Shown here piece by piece: positions 17,047 through 27,556 of a stretch of DNA of 64,000 nt (positions are counted from its first letter, which is position 1; every line of letters starts with the position of its first letter). Source of the DNA: FEN-1191 sp036490715 (GTDB taxonomy: Bacteria; Pseudomonadota; Gammaproteobacteria; Steroidobacterales; Steroidobacteraceae). The stretch lies in the NCBI GenBank assembly GCA_036490715.1, contig DASXDL010000001.1, positions 4,213 through 68,212 on the forward strand, written 5' to 3'. The notes under the pieces are model-generated. The model had not been told where the DNA came from. It worked only from the letters and a program-made list of their open reading frames with translations, and did no database searches. The position numbers and the translations under genes were made by a program.

Positions 17047-17880
17047 GTGCCAGCCGCCGCCACCGTCGAGCCGGTCAAGATCGCCGCGGTGCAGATGACC
17101 TCGGGACCGGACGTTGCTGCCAACCTGGCGGCGGCCGGGCGATTACTGGCCGAGGCGCGTGCCGCCGGTGCCGCTATCGCGGTGCTGCCGGAAAATTTCT
17201 CCTTCATGGGGCTGCACGACATCGACAAACGCGGCATTGCCGAGCCCGATGGCGACGGCCCGGTGCAGCGGTTTCTATCGCAACAGGCGCGCGAGCTCGG
17301 ATTGTGGATCGTCGGCGGCACCACGCCGCTGCGACAGGAGGCGGATGGTCGGGTCGCGCAGGCCAGCTTGGTCTACGCCGACGACGGACGGCGCGCGGCA
17401 CGCTACGACAAAATGCACCTGTTCGACGTCGACATACCGGGTCGCAGCGAGAGCTACCGCGAGTCGAACAACACCGCGCCCGGCGCGCGCGCGCAGCTGG
17501 TGCCCACGCCGGCCGGATTGCTCGGGCTGTCGGTGTGCTATGACATGCGCTTCCCGGAGCTGTACCGCCAATTGTCGGCGGCCGGTGCGCAGTGGTTCAC
17601 GATGCCGTCGGCGTTCACCGTCCCGACCGGACGCGCGCATTGGGAGACGCTGCTGCGGGCGCGTGCGATCGAGAACCTATGCCACGTGGTGGCACCGGCC
17701 CAGTGGGGCCGGCATGCGAGCGGTCGTGAAACCTACGGCGACAGTCTCATCATCGATCATTGGGGTAGCGTCACCGCGCGCCTTGCCAGCGGCGTCGGCG
17801 TCATCGTAGCGGAGCTGGATCTGGCGGCACAGGCCGAGGCGCGGCGCAATTTCCCTGCCTTGACGCACCGGCGAATGTGA
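17047..17880 (+). CDS. Carbon-nitrogen hydrolase (Nit1-like, deaminated-glutathione amidase family)
   Basis: Nitrilase-superfamily amidase. The catalytic triad is visible: Glu in LPENFSFMG, Lys in YDKMHLFDVDIPG, Cys in LSVCYDMRFPELYR. These match the Nit1/YbeM branch, which clears deaminated glutathione, so that is the best functional guess. 277 residues, GTG start 3 bases after the maf stop. The order nitrilase-tldD is common in gammaproteobacteria. Confidence 0.9.
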   Translation: MPAAATVEPVKIAAVQMTSGPDVAANLAAAGRLLAEARAAGAAIAVLPENFSFMGLHDIDKRGIAEPDGDGPVQRFLSQQARELGLWIVGGTTPLRQEADGRVAQASLVYADDGRRAARYDKMHLFDVDIPGRSESYRESNNTAPGARAQLVPTPAGLLGLSVCYDMRFPELYRQLSAAGAQWFTMPSAFTVPTGRAHWETLLRARAIENLCHVVAPAQWGRHASGRETYGDSLIIDHWGSVTARLASGVGVIVAELDLAAQAEARRNFPALTHRRM

Positions 17881-17893
17881 GCGTCAATAGCTC

Positions 17894-19357
<1,464 letters not shown>

Positions 19358-19388
19358 GCGTGAGCGGCCAGCGTACCGGGGGGTGCCC

Positions 19389-19640
19389 GTGCGAATTCCT
19401 ACGCCGCTGTACGAGAGTCTGCCATGGCTGTACGCCCTGGCTGGGGCGCTGCTGATTGTTGGCAGCCACGAACTGCACTCCGGCGCGCTGTCGCTGTTGC
19501 TGCTGCTCGCCGGTGCCCTGGGTCTGATCGGCGGGGCGGCGATCTGGCTGCGACGACGCGACTTTCGCGCCACCCGCGCCGAGTACTGGTCGAACGACGG
19601 CCAGCCCCGCATCGGCGGCGATGACGAGGCTCCGCCCTAG
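19389..19640 (+). CDS. Small inner-membrane protein, function unknown
   Basis: 83 residues with two likely membrane segments (about residues 10-26, LPWLYALAGALLIVG, and 31-51, LSLLLLLAGALGLIGG), then a charged cytoplasmic tail rich in Arg and Asp. The start is GTG 19389, with GGGGGG 5 bases upstream; GTG 19383 is an alternative. It follows tldD by 31 bases and is convergent with the ATPase gene. No family recognised. Confidence 0.6.
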   Translation: MRIPTPLYESLPWLYALAGALLIVGSHELHSGALSLLLLLAGALGLIGGAAIWLRRRDFRATRAEYWSNDGQPRIGGDDEAPP

Positions 19641-19643
19641 ACG

Positions 19644-20921
19644 TCACTCGTTGGTATCGAGCGGCTCGCCCAGATGCGGGGAGGCATTGCTGCCGGAGTC
19701 GCTCGGCGTGCGGTGCTGCACCCGCTCATCGATGTACAACAGCTCGTGCTGGCCGATCGTGATGACATCGCCATCGTTGAGATTGTGATAGCGCACGCGC
19801 TTGGAGTGTAAAAAGATTCCATTGGTGCTGTTGAGATCTTCAACCACGCAGCTCTGTGCCGTGGTGACGATCTGGCAATGGTGGCGGCTGACGAAGCGGC
19901 TCTCGATCTGCAGATCGTTGGCTGCGGTGCGACCGATGATCAGTCGGCCAGGATACAAGGCGCGCTCGCCGATCGTGCGGCCGCCGGATGCCAGCAGGAT
20001 CCGCGCCAGCGCCGAACCTGGTTCGACCGCACTCGAGCGGCGGCCCGCGGCGCCGCGCTCGGCGGCGCCATCGCCGCGTATCCGCAGCAATCGCGTGCCG
20101 GTGCGCGACGCGTACTCCTGCCACTGCAGCTCCTCGATGGCAGCGTTGATGTCCTCGAGACTGACGCTATCGTGATTGCGGTTGGCGGCCGCGAGCATCG
20201 ACGTGTCGCACAGCGTATTGATCAGTCGCGGCACCCCGCCGGTGTAACGAAACACCAGCTCGAAGCTCTCGTTGGGAAAGATCTCGCGACCCTGCGAGCC
20301 GGCGACCTCGAGCCGATGAAGAATATAGGCGCGCATCTCCAGGCTGCTGAGCGCCGGCAGATGAAAGCGCAGCCGGATGCGCTGCGCCAGCTGCTCGAGT
20401 TCCGGTGCGTCGAGCTTGTCATTCAGCTCCGGCTGTCCGGCCAGGATGATGCGCAGCACCTTCTCCTTGGGAGTCTCGATGCCCGACAGCAGTCGCACTT
20501 CTTCCAGCACGGTCTGCGTCAGGTTCTGCGCCTCGTCGATGACCAGCACGATCTTGCGATTGGCGTTGTACTGCTCCACCAGGTAGTCGTCGAGCGTGAC
20601 CAGCAGTTCGGCCTTCTTCATCCGAAACGGCTTGAAGCCGAACTGCGCCAGCACCGATTGCAGGAACTCGAGTGACGATACTTGTGTCTGGTTGATCTGC
20701 GCGACCACCACATCGTTCTGCAGTTCCTGCAGAAAGGTCTCAATCAGCGTGGTCTTGCCGCAGCCGATCTCGCCGGTGATCACGACGAAACCGTCGGCGA
20801 ACCACACGGTCGATTCCATGTAGGCTTTGGCGCGCGCATGCGCCTTGCTCAAATACAGAAACTGAGGATCAGGCGTGAGCCGGAACGGCAGCTCCCTGAG
20901 TTTGAAAAGCTCCAGGTTCAT
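19644..20921 (-). CDS. ExeA/GspA-like AAA ATPase with C-terminal FHA domain
   Basis: 425 residues. An N-terminal ExeA-type AAA ATPase has Walker A GEIGCGKTT (50-58), Walker B KIVLVIDEAQNL (123-134) and a winged-helix end (to about 268). After a basic/Ala/Gly linker, an FHA domain shows GR (330-331), SRHH (345-348) and NSTNG (364-368), the phosphothreonine-binding set. ExeA relatives drive type II secretion assembly or exopolysaccharide systems, but neither type of gene is nearby. Coupling to phosphorylation is inferred from the FHA motif. It lies 15 bases downstream of purK. Confidence 0.88.
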   Translation of the reverse strand: MNLELFKLRELPFRLTPDPQFLYLSKAHARAKAYMESTVWFADGFVVITGEIGCGKTTLIETFLQELQNDVVVAQINQTQVSSLEFLQSVLAQFGFKPFRMKKAELLVTLDDYLVEQYNANRKIVLVIDEAQNLTQTVLEEVRLLSGIETPKEKVLRIILAGQPELNDKLDAPELEQLAQRIRLRFHLPALSSLEMRAYILHRLEVAGSQGREIFPNESFELVFRYTGGVPRLINTLCDTSMLAAANRNHDSVSLEDINAAIEELQWQEYASRTGTRLLRIRGDGAAERGAAGRRSSAVEPGSALARILLASGGRTIGERALYPGRLIIGRTAANDLQIESRFVSRHHCQIVTTAQSCVVEDLNSTNGIFLHSKRVRYHNLNDGDVITIGQHELLYIDERVQHRTPSDSGSNASPHLGEPLDTNE

Positions 20922-20936
20922 GGCCGCGAAATGATA

Positions 20937-22040
20937 CTACGGCCTGAGTGACAGAAGCGGATACAGCCGTGGCAGCAGCTTCTTTACGCGTGCGGTTCGC
21001 CGCGCGGCGGTCGATTCAATAATGGTGCAGTGACCGAGCTTTCGGCCGTGACGTGGTTCCTTGCGATAGTCGTGCCAATGCAGGCCCGACTGCTCGAGCA
21101 TGCGGCGAGCATCGGGCATCGTACCGATCAGATTGATCATCGCTGCGTGGCCACGCGCCGCCGTCGCTCCCAGCGGCAAGCCGGCGATCGCACGCACATG
21201 GTTCTCGAACTGACTGGTGACGGCGCCCTCGATGGTCCAGTGGCCCGAATTGTGTACCCGCGGGGCCATCTCGTTGGCGATCAGCCGGCCGCGGTGGACG
21301 AAGAATTCGATGGTCAGCACGCCGACGTAGCTGAAGCTTTCCAATACCCGCTTCAGAGCACGCCGGGCGCTGCCGGCCAGGCGCGGAGCGTGCCACGGCG
21401 CCAGCGTCAATCTCAGGATGCCATCGACGTGATAGTTGCGATTGAGCGGATACAGCGCGATCGCGCCGGCGCGGCTGCGCACGCCGATGATCGATACCTC
21501 ATAGTCGAACGGTACGAATTCCTCGTATAGCAGCGGCGCGCTCCCCAAGGCATCCCAGGCCGGATCGATATCGGCGGCGGTGCGCAGCACGAACTGCCCC
21601 TTGCCGTCATAGCCGAAACGACGGGTCTTGAGGACGCCGGGCAGGCCAACACGATGCACGGCGCGCGCCAGTGCCGCACGGCTGTCCACCGGCGCGAAGC
21701 GCGTGGTGGTGATCCCCAGTCGCTGGAAACAGCGCTTCTCCGCCAGCCGGTCCTGCGCCACACTCAGGGCTCTGAGCGGCGGGGCAATGCGGGTGCCGCG
21801 CGCGGCCCGACGCAGCGCCCCGACGCTGATGTTCTCCCAATCGAAGCTGATTACATCGCTGCGCCGTGCCAGCTCGGCCAGCAGAGTCTGATCGTGAAAC
21901 TCGCCCGCCAGCAGCGGGGCGATGCGACCGGCAGGCGTATCGGCGCTGCGGTCGAAGAACAGAAAATCCAGCCCCAGTGGGTAGCCGGCGAGCGCCAGCA
22001 TCTGACCGAGCTGGCCGGCGCCCACGATGCCGATGGTCAT
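20937..22040 (-). CDS. purK: 5-(carboxyamino)imidazole ribonucleotide synthase
   Basis: ATP-grasp enzyme making N5-CAIR from AIR, ATP and bicarbonate in purine synthesis. The 367-residue product shows GIVGAGQLGQMLALAG at the N-terminus, the ATP-grasp segment VLKTRRFGYDGKGQ, and EMAPRVHNSGHWTIEG near residue 260. It starts 21 bases after the purE stop and works on the substrate of PurE. Confidence 0.96.
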   Translation of the reverse strand: MTIGIVGAGQLGQMLALAGYPLGLDFLFFDRSADTPAGRIAPLLAGEFHDQTLLAELARRSDVISFDWENISVGALRRAARGTRIAPPLRALSVAQDRLAEKRCFQRLGITTTRFAPVDSRAALARAVHRVGLPGVLKTRRFGYDGKGQFVLRTAADIDPAWDALGSAPLLYEEFVPFDYEVSIIGVRSRAGAIALYPLNRNYHVDGILRLTLAPWHAPRLAGSARRALKRVLESFSYVGVLTIEFFVHRGRLIANEMAPRVHNSGHWTIEGAVTSQFENHVRAIAGLPLGATAARGHAAMINLIGTMPDARRMLEQSGLHWHDYRKEPRHGRKLGHCTIIESTAARRTARVKKLLPRLYPLLSLRP

Positions 22041-22061
22041 GCGGGTTGCTCTAGCCTCGGT

Positions 22062-22553
22062 TCAGGCGCCGCGCGGGTCGGGTTTAGCCAGCACGGCGGC
22101 CGTCTGCGACTCGCGCTGCTGCTGCAGGGCCCGGGCAATATCCGGATGTCGCCCCGCCAGGATGGCGGCGGCAAACAACGCGGCATTGGTGGCGCCGGCA
22201 CTGCCGATTGCGAACGTGGCCACCGGCACTCCGGCCGGCATCTGCACGATCGACAGCAGCGAATCCAGGCCGTTGAGCGCGCGCGACTGGACCGGCACAC
22301 CCAGCACCGGCAAGGAGGTCTTGGCGGCCGTCATGCCCGGCAGATGGGCGGCACCGCCGGCGCCTGCGATCAGCACCTCAAGGCCACGTGCCGCGGCGCT
22401 CGTGGCATATTCAAACAGCAGGTCGGGGGTGCGGTGCGCGGATACCACGCGGGTTTCGAACGCGATTGACAGCTTGGTGAGCATTTCGGCGGCCGCGCTC
22501 ATCGTCTCCCAGTCGGAAGACGACCCCATGATGATGCCGACCAGGGCCTTCAT
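22062..22553 (-). CDS. purE: N5-carboxyaminoimidazole ribonucleotide mutase
   Basis: PurE class I mutase converting N5-CAIR to CAIR. The 163-residue product has GIIMGSSSDWETM at the N-terminus and the VSAHRTPD active-site segment, followed by IAGAGGAAHLPGM. Its ATG is part of an ATGA overlap with the darP stop, so translation is probably coupled to darP. Confidence 0.96.
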   Translation of the reverse strand: MKALVGIIMGSSSDWETMSAAAEMLTKLSIAFETRVVSAHRTPDLLFEYATSAAARGLEVLIAGAGGAAHLPGMTAAKTSLPVLGVPVQSRALNGLDSLLSIVQMPAGVPVATFAIGSAGATNAALFAAAILAGRHPDIARALQQQRESQTAAVLAKPDPRGA

Positions 22554-22945
22554 CGAGGCATTTTAGCATCACCGCTGCGCAGGAACGCCGCGAGCGCCCG
22601 CTCCAGCGGTTCGGCATCGACTGCGCGCATCAGGCGGCCGATATACTGGCGGTGGCGGGCCAGGGCGGCACGACTGCGCAGCCGCTGGACTTCCAGCAGG
22701 GCCGCCTGCAAGTCCTCCGGCATCGGCAGTTGCAGCAACTGCGCAGCCGGCAGGCGGGCGAGTTCCACGCCAAGCCGTTGCAGCGCTTCGGCCTGACGCT
22801 TGCGGGCCGATCGGCTCGGGCGTTGCGGCTCGGTTGCAGCGGCTACAGGTTCGGGCGCCCGGGCGGGCCTTGTTCTTCTACTCAAGCGAGTCTCGCTACG
22901 ATCGGCGCGCACCGGTGCGCTGTTACAATCTTTCCTGGAAATCAT
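22550..22945 (-). CDS. darP: DarP/YjgA-family ribosome-associated protein, short form
   Basis: YjgA/DarP associates with 50S assembly intermediates. The 131-residue product has an Arg-rich N-terminus and the family core PSRSARKRQAEALQRLG, ELARLP, IGRLMRAVDAEPL. E. coli DarP is about 183 residues, and the C-terminal portion after the conserved DxEPI-like segment is missing here: the frame stops in an ATGA overlap with purE. It could be a natural short variant or a gene truncated against purE. Start ATG 22945. Confidence 0.75.
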   Translation of the reverse strand: MISRKDCNSAPVRADRSETRLSRRTRPARAPEPVAAATEPQRPSRSARKRQAEALQRLGVELARLPAAQLLQLPMPEDLQAALLEVQRLRSRAALARHRQYIGRLMRAVDAEPLERALAAFLRSGDAKMPR

Positions 22946-22999
22946 GGCACAGCGGCGGGAATGGCGCTTCGCGGAGCGCCGACCCGGACCTGAGGGACA

Positions 23000-24349
23000 A
23001 TGCCAATACCGCAACCGGTCGACGCCTCCAGGATCAACGAGCTCAAGCAGGTCGTGGCCAGCGCCTTGAGCGAAGCGCAGCGCACCGGCGCCAGTCAGGC
23101 CGAGGCAGACGTGAGCCTGCAGCGTGGGCTCACTGCCACGGTGCGGCTGGGCGAAGTGGATACCATTGAGTACCACCGCGACCGCGGCTTGGCCGTGACG
23201 GTGTATTTCGGCAAGGCCAAGGGTTCAGCCAGTACTGCCGACCTGCGCCCGGCTGCGGTACGCGAGACGGTCGAGAAGGCTGCCGCCATCGCCAGCCACA
23301 CGGCGGCCGATGAGTGCGCCGGACTGGCCGATCCGGATTCGCTGGCGCGCGACATACCTGACCTGGATCTGTATCACCACTGGGACATCGAGCCGGAGCA
23401 GGCCGTGCAGCTGGCGCGCGAATGCGAAGCCGCCGGCTTGGCTTGCGATTCGAAGCTGAAGAACTCCGAAGGGGCCACCGTGTCCACGCACAGCGGCGTG
23501 CGTGTTCACGGCAACAGCCACGGATTCCTCGCCGGCTTTCCCAGTACCAGCCATTCGCTCAGCTGCGCACTGGTGGCCCAGGAACGCCAGGACATGCAGC
23601 GCGACTACTGGTTCACGGTCGCCCGCAATCCGCAGGCGCTTGAGTCCGCCGAAGAGATCGGCCGGCGAGCCGCCCGCCGCGCGCTGCGACGGCTTGGGGC
23701 CCGGCGGCTGAGTACGCGCCGCGCTCCGGTGCTGTATGCGCCAGATCTGGCGCGCGGCATGTTCGGGCACTTCGTGGGCGCCATCAGCGGTACCAGCCAG
23801 TATCGGCGTTCGTCGTTCCTGCTCAATGCTGCCGGACAGACGGTGTTTCCAAGTCATTTGGATATCATCGAGCGGCCGCATCTGCCCCAGGGCCTGGCCA
23901 GCAGCCCGTTCGATGCCGAAGGGGTGGCGACCCGGGATCGCGCGCTGGTAAATGCTGGCGTGCTGCAGGGCTATGTCCTTGGCAGCTACTCGGCCCGCAA
24001 GCTCGGGCTGAAGACGACCGGCAACGCCGGTGGCATTCACAACCTTTTAGTGACTTCGAGCGAGAGCGGCAGCTTCGAGCAGCTGCTGCGACGCATGGGC
24101 ACCGGCTTGTTGGTCACCGAACTGATGGGTCAGGGCGTCAACGCCGTCACCGGCGACTATTCGCGCGGTGCCAGTGGTTTTTGGGTCGAGAATGGCACCA
24201 TCGGATTCCCGGTGCACGAGGTCACGATCGCCGGCAACCTGCGCGACATGCTGCGCACCATCGTGGCGGTCGGCAGCGATGTGGACCTGCAGGGCGCGAT
24301 CCGCACCGGATCACTGCTGATCGAGGCCATGACCATCGCCGGCGAATAG
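23000..24349 (+). CDS. pmbA: Metalloprotease subunit PmbA/TldE
   Basis: Non-catalytic partner of TldD in the TldDE peptide-degrading protease. The 449-residue product has LLVTSSESGSFEQLLRRMG-type C-terminal segments, LMGQGVNAVTGDYSRGASGFW and the terminal EAMTIAGE typical of PmbA, and lacks the TldD HExxxH. The start is ATG 23000 with GAGG upstream. A TACAAT hexamer at 22924-22929, inside the opposite-strand darP gene, could be its -10. Confidence 0.95.
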   Translation: MPIPQPVDASRINELKQVVASALSEAQRTGASQAEADVSLQRGLTATVRLGEVDTIEYHRDRGLAVTVYFGKAKGSASTADLRPAAVRETVEKAAAIASHTAADECAGLADPDSLARDIPDLDLYHHWDIEPEQAVQLARECEAAGLACDSKLKNSEGATVSTHSGVRVHGNSHGFLAGFPSTSHSLSCALVAQERQDMQRDYWFTVARNPQALESAEEIGRRAARRALRRLGARRLSTRRAPVLYAPDLARGMFGHFVGAISGTSQYRRSSFLLNAAGQTVFPSHLDIIERPHLPQGLASSPFDAEGVATRDRALVNAGVLQGYVLGSYSARKLGLKTTGNAGGIHNLLVTSSESGSFEQLLRRMGTGLLVTELMGQGVNAVTGDYSRGASGFWVENGTIGFPVHEVTIAGNLRDMLRTIVAVGSDVDLQGAIRTGSLLIEAMTIAGE

Positions 24350-24360
24350 TCGACCGCCGC

Positions 24361-25719
24361 TCAGCTGGCTGCGGGACGCGGCCGGTCGAGCATGTCGCTC
24401 AAGCTCAGGCCCGCACAGCGCTCCAGCCAGGCGCCTTCCAGTTCGCCGCACAGGCGCAGCACCGCGGCCGGGGTCGACGTCGCGGTACTGATCAGTCCGC
24501 TGCTGTGGGCACGCGCCACCTGCACGATCGCCGCCACCGCGATCTGCGTCGGATCGCGTCCCGGCAGCAGGCATTCGTCGCTGGTCGACGCCAGGTAACC
24601 GGCGGATTCGAGCGTCGCGCACATACGCGCCACCGCCACCCCGGGGTAGCCCAGGCGCGCGGCCAGGTCGGTGATCGCGACACGCTCCCCGCCGCTGCGG
24701 TAGCGCTCGGCGACCAGATACATGATGCCCAGTGCCAGCTGCTCCAGATCGACGCATGACAGGCGTGGCTCGATCAGGCCGATGCGCAGGTAGCCGGGGT
24801 TCTGCGCGTAGAACGAAACCTGTGCGCCCAGTAGCAGGATGATCCAGCTGAAGTAGGTCCACACCAGGGTGGCGATGATGATGGCGAAGCCGGCGTATAC
24901 CGCCGTGAGGCGCGCGGAGTACAGCACGAACAGGGTAAAGAACCGGCCGATCGCAGCCCACAGTATGCCGGCAGTAATGCCGCCCGCGAGCGCTGGAACC
25001 AGGCGCACACGCGTGTTGGGCACCACGATGTAGACCAGTGTCAGCAGCCCTGAGGCGATCACGTACGGCGCCACGCTCAGCGCCAGGCCGACGACGCGTA
25101 CCATCAGCGGCAGCTCGGACAGGGCCCGGACCGGTTGGCTCTCGGCCGCCAGCCGCGACAGTCCAATGACGGCCGCCAGCAGAATCGGGCCGATGATCAG
25201 CAACGACACATACTCGGCCATGCGGCGCGCCAGATTGCGCGGCTGGTCCACGTGCCAGACAAAATTGAAGCCGTCTTCGATCTTGCGCATCGCTCCGATC
25301 AAGGTCCAAATCAGCAGTGCCAGACCCACCGAGCCGACCAGCCCGCCACGCACTTTGCTGGCGAAATCCATGACGCGCGCGGTCAGCTGGTCGGCGGCAT
25401 CGCCCATCGGTGCGAAAAAATCGCGCACCAGCGGTTCGAGCACGCCCTGCGCGTGAAAGCCACGCAGGATGCCGAAGCTGAAAGCCAGTAGCGGGATCAC
25501 GGCTAGAAGGCTCGCGTACACCAGGCTCATGGCGTGCAGATTGAGCTTGCCGCCGATCAGGTCGCGCAGCAGCGCGTACGGGTAGCGCGCCAGGCGCAGC
25601 AGCAGGCCGACGATGCCGCGCTGCTCGGCCGCGGAGCCAAATAGCCAGTCGTCGGGCAGGCGTTGCAGCCGGAGCCGCAGATCGGCGACGCGGGTGCGCC
25701 GCAGCGGTATCGCACTCAT
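24361..25719 (-). CDS. YihY/BrkB-family membrane protein with C-terminal winged-helix-like extension
   Basis: 452 residues. The first ~310 form a YihY (UPF0761) inner-membrane domain with about six hydrophobic helices (for example AMSLVYASLLAVIPLLAFSFG and SVGLALLIWTLIGAM, each shown in part). The last ~140 residues are soluble and resemble a winged helix-turn-helix (ITDLAARLGYPGVAVARM...LESAGYL), as in Rrf2-type domains. YihY function is unresolved; ribonuclease BN was an early misassignment. The stop is close to and convergent with pmbA. Confidence 0.88.
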   Translation of the reverse strand: MSAIPLRRTRVADLRLRLQRLPDDWLFGSAAEQRGIVGLLLRLARYPYALLRDLIGGKLNLHAMSLVYASLLAVIPLLAFSFGILRGFHAQGVLEPLVRDFFAPMGDAADQLTARVMDFASKVRGGLVGSVGLALLIWTLIGAMRKIEDGFNFVWHVDQPRNLARRMAEYVSLLIIGPILLAAVIGLSRLAAESQPVRALSELPLMVRVVGLALSVAPYVIASGLLTLVYIVVPNTRVRLVPALAGGITAGILWAAIGRFFTLFVLYSARLTAVYAGFAIIIATLVWTYFSWIILLLGAQVSFYAQNPGYLRIGLIEPRLSCVDLEQLALGIMYLVAERYRSGGERVAITDLAARLGYPGVAVARMCATLESAGYLASTSDECLLPGRDPTQIAVAAIVQVARAHSSGLISTATSTPAAVLRLCGELEGAWLERCAGLSLSDMLDRPRPAAS

Positions 25720-25725
25720 CCGGAT

Positions 25726-26637
25726 TCAGGCGGCGGTGAGCCGGCGCAGCGCCTCGCGATACTTATCCGCGGTGCGCGCGATGACCTCGGACGGCAGGCG
25801 CGGGCCCGGCGCTCGCTTGTTCCAGCCGAGCGTCTCGAGGTAGTCGCGTACGTACTGCTTGTCGAACGAGGGCGGGCTGGATCCTACTCGCCAGGTATCG
25901 GCCGGCCAGAAGCGCGACGAGTCGGGCGTCAGCACCTCATCGATCAGCGTCAGGCGGCCCTGCTGATCGACACCGAATTCAAACTTGGTGTCGGCAATGA
26001 TGATGCCGCGCGCGCGCGCATGCTCGGCGGCAAAGCGATACAGCGCCAGTGCGGTGTCGCGCACCTCGGCGGCGAGCGCCGGGCCGATCAGTGTCGCGGT
26101 GCGCTCGAACGAGATGTTCTCGTCGTGCTGGCCCGGTGCGGCCTTGGTTGCCGGGGTGAAGATCGGCTCAGGCAACGCCTGCGCCTGTTTCAGTCCGGGC
26201 GGCAGCGCGACGCCGCAAATGGCGCCGCTGTTGCGGTAATCGGTCCAGCCCGAGCCGATCAGGTAACCGCGTACCACCGCCTCGATCGGCAGCGCCTGCA
26301 GTCGATTGACGATGACGGCGCGGCCCTCGATCAGACGGCGCTGGCCCGCGTCCGCGACCACAGAACTGATGGGCAGGCCGGTCAGATGATTGGGCACGAT
26401 GTGCGCCGTGCGCGCAAACCAGAACAGCGAGATCTCGTTCAAGATGCGGCCCTTGCCCGGAATCGGATCGGGCAGCACCACGTCGAAGGCCGACAGTCGA
26501 TCGGTCGCCACGATCAACATGCGCTCGCCATCGAGCGCATACAGATCACGCACCTTGCCGCGATGCAGCCGCGTCAGGCCGGCCAGATCGGTTTCGTACA
26601 CCGCCACGTCAGGTATCGCGCCGGGGATCGTGGCCAA
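25726..26637 (-). CDS. purC: Phosphoribosylaminoimidazole-succinocarboxamide synthase
   Basis: SAICAR synthetase, joining CAIR and aspartate in purine synthesis. The 303-residue length and the segments RGKVRDLYAL, LSAFDVVLPDPIPGKG and RGYLIGSGWTDY belong to the longer, yeast-like PurC type. TTG 26637 is the start; a TATGGT hexamer lies 8 bases before it, so the mRNA leader must be very short if that is the promoter. It ends 7 bases before the YihY-family gene. Confidence 0.94.
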   Translation of the reverse strand: MATIPGAIPDVAVYETDLAGLTRLHRGKVRDLYALDGERMLIVATDRLSAFDVVLPDPIPGKGRILNEISLFWFARTAHIVPNHLTGLPISSVVADAGQRRLIEGRAVIVNRLQALPIEAVVRGYLIGSGWTDYRNSGAICGVALPPGLKQAQALPEPIFTPATKAAPGQHDENISFERTATLIGPALAAEVRDTALALYRFAAEHARARGIIIADTKFEFGVDQQGRLTLIDEVLTPDSSRFWPADTWRVGSSPPSFDKQYVRDYLETLGWNKRAPGPRLPSEVIARTADKYREALRRLTAA

Positions 26638-26660
26638 GGCTTGCTACCATATCGCTAGGC

Positions 26661-27533
26661 GTGAAAAGGGCGCGCATCTTGCCGCCGCCGCAACAGTGGG
26701 GTCAAGCATTGGCGAACTGGGCCGGCAAGATCATCGGCGGAGTCCTCGGGCTGCTGGCGCTCGGACCGTTCGGCGCCATACTCGGCGCGTTCATCGGCCA
26801 TCAGTTCGATAGCGGCCGCATCAGCGGTTCGATTTTCTCCGGGCCGGATCCGCGGCTGGTCAATGAGCTGTTTTTCCCCACCACCTTTCGGGTGATGGGG
26901 CACATCGCCAAGGCCGACGGTCGCGTAAGCGAACAGGAAATTGCCTCGGCGCGCGCCGTGATGCATGCGTTGCATCTGCAGCCGGCGCAGATTCAGGCGG
27001 CGATCGGCTACTTCACCGAGGGCAAGCAACCGGACTTTGATCTGGATGGCGCGCTGATGCGACTGCGCGCAGCGATCGCCGGCTACCCGTACCTGACGCA
27101 ATTCTTCGTGGAGATTCAGCTGCAGGCGTCGCTGGCCGGCGGCGGCCTGTCGGCGCTGCCGCGCGCGCGGCTGCAGCGTGTCGCCGTTTTGCTGGGCCTG
27201 TCGGCCAACGATTTCGCCCGGCTGGAAAGCCTGCTGCGCTTCCGCCAGGGCGCCACCGGAGGTGCGGGAACCGGTTATGGCGGCGGCGCGGCTCCGGGCG
27301 CTGCGGCGACCAGTGATGAGCGCATCGCTCAAGCCTACAGTCTGCTCGAGGCCACGCCGCAGATGACCGACGAGGAGGTCGTGAAGGCCTATCGGCGGCA
27401 GATGAGCCGCCACCACCCCGACAAGCTTCAAGCCAATGGCCTGCCGCCCTCGATGCTCGAGCGCGCCAAGGAGCGCACGCAGCAGATCCAGGCGGCCTAC
27501 GAGCTGATCCGACAACGTCGCGGCATGCGCTAG
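26661..27533 (+). CDS. djlA: DnaJ-like membrane co-chaperone DjlA
   Basis: DjlA stimulates DnaK from the inner membrane. The ~290-residue product has a Gly-rich N-terminal transmembrane segment (GKIIGGVLGLLALGPFGAIL), a TerB domain (about 70-190), a Gly/Ala linker, and a C-terminal J domain with HHPDK near residue 252. The start is either GTG 26661 or TTG 26679; the latter has AAAAGGG eight bases upstream. Divergent from purC with only 23 bases between. Confidence 0.92.
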   Translation: MKRARILPPPQQWGQALANWAGKIIGGVLGLLALGPFGAILGAFIGHQFDSGRISGSIFSGPDPRLVNELFFPTTFRVMGHIAKADGRVSEQEIASARAVMHALHLQPAQIQAAIGYFTEGKQPDFDLDGALMRLRAAIAGYPYLTQFFVEIQLQASLAGGGLSALPRARLQRVAVLLGLSANDFARLESLLRFRQGATGGAGTGYGGGAAPGAAATSDERIAQAYSLLEATPQMTDEEVVKAYRRQMSRHHPDKLQANGLPPSMLERAKERTQQIQAAYELIRQRRGMR

Positions 27534-27544
27534 CGGCGCACTGC

Positions 27545-27550
27545 TAGACT
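27545..27550 (+). promoter_or_regulatory. TAGACT -10 element placed for a leaderless rpe transcript
   Basis: TAGACT, six bases (AGGATC), then ATG 27557. The AGGA within the spacer is only two bases from the ATG, too close for normal Shine-Dalgarno use. No -35 was recognised. Confidence 0.5.
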
Positions 27551-27556
27551 AGGATC

